The notes below the pieces were generated by a model. That model saw nothing but the letters and a program-made list of their open reading frames with translations. It was not told the origin of the DNA and did no database searches. This document shows positions 58,666-64,000 of a stretch of DNA of 64,000 nt, in pieces. Both the position numbers and the translations under genes were made by a program. Source of the stretch: Fulvia fulva (taxonomy: Eukaryota; Ascomycota; Dothideomycetes; Mycosphaerellales; Mycosphaerellaceae); assembly GCF_020509005.1 (NCBI RefSeq), contig NC_063016.1, positions 1,860,001-1,924,000 of the forward strand. Direction: 5' to 3'. Numbering within the stretch: position 1 is the first letter of the stretch; the number at the start of each line of letters is the position of its first letter.

Positions 58666-59100
58666 GGGTTTATAGAGGAATAAGAGCAACCTATGTTAGT
58701 ATAGGTTACTTATATCCCTTACTATCGTAGTAGAAAACATCTAGGAATCAGAAGTCTACCCCGTCTATCCTATTAAGGAGCTTAGTTCAATACTAAGTAA
58801 TAGGTAACCTAGACAAGGACTCTATACGGCTTACTTAAAGCCAATACCTTAAAGATACTCTATAGGTAGAACTGTATCAAAATACTATTAAGAAGGACTT
58901 CAAGTAAGTCATTTGAAGCTCTACTAGGAGAGACAGACCTATGTCCTAGCCCCGAGACCTTATACCGCTCCTTCTTTACTTTACTAAGTAGGCCTTAGTA
59001 TCTATACCTACGAACTTTCCTATTCTATACTAGAAGCCTTAGAAGGATCTGAGCCACCACTTTAGAACATATACACCTTGTTTCATTACATCTAATTTAG
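58666..59100 (+). other. C1 5' leader
   Basis: About 430 bp between the PBS and the start of gag. I see no domain, hairpin or second repeat in it beyond the general RIP bias. Confidence 0.5.
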
Positions 59101-60200
59101 TATAGATTTATACTAAGAGAAGATAGAGGAGAAGGGAGGCAAAATCCCAATTCTTAGGAGGGACAATTAGAAGAGGTAGTTCAACCTTTAGAGATACAAG
59201 ATAGAGAGCTAATTAGCATTCTTTACAATTAATGACCTAATAGAAGTGTCTTTTAACAACATTAAGGGCAAGACTCTAAAACTCTAAGAAGAGGCTATAA
59301 CTAAAGAGATCCTTAATACACTAATATAGACAAGACATAATGTAGTGTACAACTTCAGTATCCTTAGTAGGATTATAGAAGAAGATGAATTTGAGCTTAA
59401 GGGCTTATATAAACTAGAAGAGCTACTAAGAAGTAGGTATATCTCTAGAACAAGTATAGCCAGGTGCTACCAACCTATATATATAAGCTTATAAAGCAAT
59501 TTGTGACCTTTAAGATAAGTAAAGAGTTCACTATTAGATCTGTATAGACACACCTAGTTTCTCTTAGAAAAAGGATTGCTAATGTTAACCTAGAGGGTCA
59601 GCATTATAGGAAAGCTAATATAAGGATAACCTAGCTCTTAAGCTCACTGCTACCTAACTACTATAAAGCTAGGGATACTATTATGGCTTAGCTAAAGATA
59701 GATCATAAAAGGACCTTAAAGATCCTTAAAGCTTAAGAAGCTAGGTTAGATCCCTCTAAGGCTAAGTATAGTATAGCAGCCACCTAGGTCAAGCCCTTAG
59801 GTCTAGTAAGACCACTCTCCTACCTTCTCTATAAGAAGGATCATCTGATCAAGGACTGCCCTAGTCTGCCTAAGGCAAGAAAGGTCCTTAGATCTCATTC
59901 CTAACTACTATCTTCCTAGAATACAACATATATTAAGAAGAAGAGAACTCTACTACCCACTTTAAGGAGGACACTAAGAGAGAAGTCCTCTATAGAAGAA
60001 CTTAAGAAAATAGTAAATAAACTCAGCTCTAATATACTATCACTCTAGAAGAACTAGGCCCAGTCTTATACCTCTAAAGCAAAGAAAACTAGAAAAGGTT
60101 TTTCCGCCTAAGAGTTACGTAACTTATACAGCTTATCCCTAGAGACAATGTCTAATGATGATAAGTATAATAAAGTGGCTTACTCAACTATAGAAGTCTA
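59101..60200 (+). pseudogene. C1 gag
   Basis: Copia Gag with stops. It opens with KIPILRRDN..R.FNL.RYKIES, the usual copia N-terminal motif (L.G.NY..W...M). Near 59820-59880 a decayed zinc knuckle reads LLYKKDHLIKDCP; its first Cys positions are Tyr/Ser, consistent with TGT/TGC to TAT/TAC changes. It structures the virus-like particle in intact relatives. Confidence 0.72.
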
Positions 60201-61700
60201 AGGCAAGTTCCCCTCGTCAGAGTGGTTACTTAACTCCTATACTTCATCCTATATAACTGACTAAAGCTACCTCTTTAGATCTATAACTCCCTTAACAAGG
60301 AAGAAATGGATCAAAGTAGGAGGTAGGTTTTTATTAGCCACTTATATTAGGAATGCAGAGATGAGTAGGAGAGCTAGTAGAAAAGTTGTTTTAGAAGATG
60401 TCCTACTTATACCTAAGCTAGGAGTAAACCTGGTTTTATAGAACTAGTTTAGTAAGTAGTTTGGTGTTCAACCTCTATTATTTTCTCTTATTTCCCCCTC
60501 TAGTAAGACTGTTGTCTAGACAAAGCTCCTTAGGGGGGTTCTATTTATTAATAAGATTTCTCCGCTCCTACAAGAACGGGCACATTACTTATTATGTACA
60601 CTACTAATAGAGAATGCCTTTGTGACTGCTTAATTAGAGACCGACCTAAAGTAGTAGGAGCTTTAGTATAGAAGATTTGTATACTTTGGGAAGAATTTGC
60701 TCTAGAATCTTTACAAGGTAACAGACTTAAAAGAACCTATTCCTATCCCTAAGGATAGCTTTCACTAGTACAGAGTATGTTGAATAGCAAAGATAAAGAA
60801 GTACAAAGGCAAAGTTATAGAGAGAAGACCTAAAAGACTTGCCCTTATATCTATTGATATATGTGGCCTACTACTAATCTTAAGACTAGGATTTAAACAC
60901 TAGCTTAAGATTGTTAACAACTTCTCTAGGAAGAAGTGGACCTTTCCTCTTAGGAAAAGAGAAGATGCTCCAGTTGCTCTCTAGAACTAGAAGATCAAAG
61001 TAGAGAGGAAATCATTAGCGTAGCTAAAAGCAGTAAGGCTTAACAATATAAAAGAACTTATTGCATTAATAAAGTAGTAGGAGAGGGATTTAGGGATTAG
61101 GCTCGAGCCGACTAAGGCATACAACTCTCTATAGAATGGACTAGTTAAGAGGTCAATACAAACCTTAGAGGACTCTATAAGGGCAATACTTAAAGAGGCT
61201 AAAATGCCGGTTGAATTTTGGCCTAAAGCACTAGAGGCCTAAACTTATATAAGAAACAAACTGCTAAATGGCCTAGATTACGATAGGTTCAAAGTTTTAC
61301 TAGATAAGGCTTTTAATAGTATCAAACCGACTATTAACCATTTGAAAGTTTAGGGATACAAAGCTATTATCTATATAGACACAAGATCTCAACCTCAATA
61401 GGCAAGAAGTGACAAGCTAATAAATAGGGGTAAAGAAGTAGTGTTTATTAGGTATATTAAAAACATAGCTAAAGCCTAGCTCTTTTAGGAACTAGACATA
61501 AGAGCTGTTAAACAACACACACATATAGACTTCTTTAAGGACTAGCCTAGAGGTGATATCGGTCTTAATGTTCTAACATTAAATCTACTAAGCAGCGTAG
61601 TAGCTAGGAAGCCCTTAGGAAGGCCGAGGAAGAACGTATCCTTAGGACAATCTACCTACTATTTAGGCGTCTATTAAAGCACCCCCGAAATAGATCAGCT
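60200..61700 (+). pseudogene. C1 protease and integrase
   Basis: The protease motif reads WLLNSYTSSYITD (60223-60261), where DSC.SSHIT is the likely ancestor: Asp to Asn (60232), Cys to Tyr (60239) and His to Tyr (60250) are all RIP-type changes, removing the catalytic Asp. Integrase follows: RRPKRLALISIDICGLL with the first Asp near 60850, then NGLVKRSIQTLEDSIRAILKEA around the Glu region, where the usual NG.AER Glu is Lys. PVEFWPKALEA and RNKLLNG are typical of copia integrase C-terminal parts. Confidence 0.75.
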
Positions 61701-62199
61701 AATTGAGAGCCCTAAAGTCGCTTAGCCGAGAAAGCTGTTTATATAACTTCCCTAACCTCCGGAGAACGTAGGGGAATTTCAGAAAATCGATCAGCTAATT
61801 AAGAGAAGCTCCCTAGATCCCTAGGAAATAGACGTTACTAGGTTATAAGTAACGGTCCCTCAATCATCCCTTAGAAAGAGAAAGGCTGACTATGATGTTA
61901 AGGGCTATGACATGAAACAGAAAGCCCTAAAATCTATAGTCCCTAAGCCCGAACTAACTACTAAAGTAGGAGAAGTAATAGACCTCTTAGAGAACCTTGC
62001 TGCTTTTTACTAAGCTTTCTTTATAGCTATATAATCAGTGGACAGTTCAATACTATAGGATAGCGAATTCCTGAAAGAAGTTAAGGAAATGGCCTTTATA
62101 GTAACTGTAGAAGCTATAATATATAAGTAAGAGGTCCTAATTCCAAAATCCTATAAGGATACTATAAATGACAAGAAATAGGGACATCTTTAGAAGGAA

Positions 62200-63690
62200 G
62201 CAATCCAAAAGGAACTAGATACTCTATAGAGTAACAACACCTAGGAAAATTCTGTTCCACTAAAAGGAGCAAATCTAGTTACATCAAGATAGGTCTTTGA
62301 TATTAAGAGAAGCATTAGTAGAGCTATTGAAAAGTTCAAGGCTAGACTAGTTGCAAGGGGCTTCTTACAGAAGTTTAGTGTTGACTTTATAGAGACATTT
62401 GCACCTATAGTAAGACAGGACACCCTTAGGGTATTTATAGCTATTATGTATAAGAAGGATCTTTATCTTTACTAAGTGGATGTGAATAATACATTCACAG
62501 AAAGCACCCTCTATAAAGACATCTTTATGTTACTACTACTAGGAGTTGAGCTTCTACTAAACATAGTGTTTAAAATCCTTAAAAGCTTATATAGACTTAA
62601 GTAAGCAGCTAGAGATTAGAATCAACTCTATGTGTCAAAGCTTAAAGAGATTGGATTTACTCAGTTAGAAGTGGATCTATGCCTACTTATCTATAAGATG
62701 AGGGAGATCATAATCCTTATATATATAGATGACATTCTAATTACTATACTAAAGTTAATAGATGTTCTCTAGTTCAAAAGAGAACTTAGTAAGATCTTCA
62801 AGATCAAAGATCTAGGTGAACCTAAAAAGATCCTTAGCATAAGAGTCATAAGGGACAGGAAGAGAGGAGTCCTGAAACTTGACTAAGGACACTTTATTAG
62901 GGACAGCCTAGCTAAGATAGGAATGAACTATAAGAAGGCAGTACCTACACACTCACCTATAGACAGCTATAACGCCCTCAAATCTTCGAGCCATATAGAT
63001 AAGAGGTATGACAAGGCAGAGTACTAGAGTATTAATAGTACTTAGATGTAGCTAGTAACAATCATAAGGCTAAACATTGCTTTTGCCCTAGGAAGGATAA
63101 GCTCATTTGTAAGTGACCTATCTACCTACTATATAAAGGCTTTGAAGAAGATCACTAGGTACCTAAGATCATATTCTAATCTAGGACTTTAGTTCTTAAA
63201 GTCTAGAAAAGGACACCTTATTAGATACTATAATTCCGATTATATAATAGACAAAGTAGACAGAGTCTTAATCCTTAGGTATGTCTTCTTCCTCTATAGG
63301 GCACCAGTTTCTTAGATAAGTAAGAAGCAAAAGTCTGTAGCAATATCTATAATAGAGACTAAATATATAGCTATACATATATATACGAAGTAGTCCTAAC
63401 TCCTAGCTTCACTACTAAGAGAAATAGATTGTCTAGAGTTAGTAGGAGACTGTTCCTATTAACTAAGAATTACAAGAAACTAGGAGACTATATCAAATTT
63501 AAGACTAGTCTAATTAATAGGTAACAATTAAGCTGCCCTTACCCTAGTAAAAGATAAATATATTTATAACAAGTCGAAGTATATTGACATTACCTATAAC
63601 GCTATTAGGAAACTTTTAGTAGAGGAGGCTTATTACTATTTAGTACACCCTAACCTCTTAGATAGTTATAGACGGGTTTATAAAACTAAA
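62200..63690 (+). pseudogene. C1 reverse transcriptase and RNase H
   Basis: RT_copia (RVT_2): ARLVARGFLQ is recognisable near 62340-62370, then APIVRQDTLR, VDVNNTF near 62475, SLYRLK.AARD and the active site YIDDI at 62722-62736. RNase H follows: SRKGHLIRYYNSDY with the first Asp, then ISKKQKSVAISIIETKYIA with the conserved Glu, and DITYNAIRKLLVEEA near the end. Several TAG/TAA codons sit at Trp/Gln positions. The 60-codon minus-strand frame at 62241-62423 is a shadow. Confidence 0.82.
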
Positions 63691-63701
63691 GACTAGTCTA
63701 T

Positions 63702-63851
63702 TATTACGGGTAGTGATCTATAAGACGACAGTATAGGGTTACCGTAAAACAAGCGTTGTTCGGTAAGGCTACAAAAGAGAAGCGCGAAGCGCGCGAGATA
63801 TATAAGGAAGCGCTAAGGCGCGCAACGTCACGGTAGTAGTGAACCGTGACA
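63702..63851 (-). repeat. 3' LTR of G5 (G2/G5 family, 150 bp)
   Basis: Reverse complement starts TGTCACGGTTCAC, here unmutated, and ends CCCGTAATA. The adjacent G-rich run on the minus strand (complement of 63852-63866, AAGGGGGGAGTAC) is the polypurine tract, so this is the 3' LTR of a minus-strand element. It ends within the RNase H tail of C1. No TSD can be checked because the other end is outside the window. Confidence 0.85.
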
Positions 63852-64000
63852 GTACTCCCCCCTTTAGATCGCTATTCGTCCTCGGACGGCTCTATCTCTA
63901 TAGTAGTATATCTACGAAAACTATATCATCCTCTAGTCTATCTTATTTATTAAGTATCCGAGCCTATGTCTACCTAGACTTAGTATAAGACCGTAGTATA
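63852..64000 (-). pseudogene. G5 gypsy 3' end, same family as G2
   Basis: The reverse complement matches the last 150 bp of G2 before its polypurine tract (48340-48489), including GAGGATGATATAGTTTTCG and ATAGCGATCTAAAGGGGGG. It lies downstream of the chromodomain, so no coding domain is expected. The element continues past the window. Confidence 0.82.

Larger units (their letters stand above)
58419..63701 (+). mobile_element. C1: Ty1/copia element, RIP-damaged, right end cut by G5
   Basis: A plus-strand copia element with 5' LTR, initiator-tRNA type PBS (58654-58665), gag, protease, integrase, RT and RNase H in the copia order (integrase before RT). It is CpG-poor, unlike the gypsy relics, and keeps more CA/TG, so it is less saturated by RIP. 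TAG/TAA stops at former Trp/Gln codons inactivate it. The final RNase H segment runs to about 63690 and meets the G5 LTR at 63702. The 3' LTR of C1 is not present. Confidence 0.85.

Overview
This window looks like pure transposon heterochromatin from a filamentous ascomycete (Pezizomycotina). I found no host gene, tRNA or rRNA. Most of it carries the mark of repeat-induced point mutation (RIP): CpA and TpG are almost gone, TpA is very common, CpG is kept, and recognisable reverse transcriptase, integrase, endonuclease and gag reading frames are full of TAG/TAA stops where Trp (TGG) or Gln (CAG/CAA) belongs. RIP is known only from fungi.

The insertions are nested and can be ordered from target-site duplications (TSDs). 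A minus-strand Ty3/gypsy element, G1, is the substrate of the left half: 1-647, 12602-13829, 18802-20742 and 25641 to about 27700. It was split by three non-LTR (LINE, Tad1-like) elements: LINE A at 648-12601 in the integrase, LINE B at 13830-18801 in RNase H, and LINE2 at 20743-25625 upstream of the RT. LINE A was later split by an intact chromovirus, TyA, at 3662-10623. The RNase H and integrase sequences of G1 rejoin across the insertions.

TyA is the only undamaged element. It has 425-bp LTRs that I read as identical, a 5-bp TSD, a self-priming type primer-binding site, gag, a textbook -1 frameshift signal, pol (protease, RT, RNase H, integrase, chromodomain), a polypurine tract, and an antisense gene at its 3' end encoding a Zn2Cys6-type cysteine cluster followed by a coiled coil. 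LINE2 is nearly intact: each ORF has one stop, and both stops fit single RIP transitions.

The right half holds further relics. G2 is a plus-strand chromovirus (putative 5' LTR 28195-28344, body 36351-48489, 3' LTR 48490-48682), split by the minus-strand gypsy G3 (28372-36346) and by LINE C (41409-46389). Then come a 114-bp G1-family scrap, the plus-strand gypsy G4 (48797 to about 53660), LINE D (to about 57245), a copia fragment C2, and copia C1 (58419-63701) inserted in C2 and cut at its right end by the LTR of G5, a minus-strand relative of G2.

The points most worth following up are the antisense zinc-cluster gene, the self-priming and frameshift signals of TyA, the ORF1/ORF2 ATGA overlap and CpG depletion of LINE2, and the RIP-altered initiator-tRNA primer sites of the copia elements. 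Boundaries are exact where a TSD or LTR edge is stated. Otherwise they are estimates from by-eye translation.
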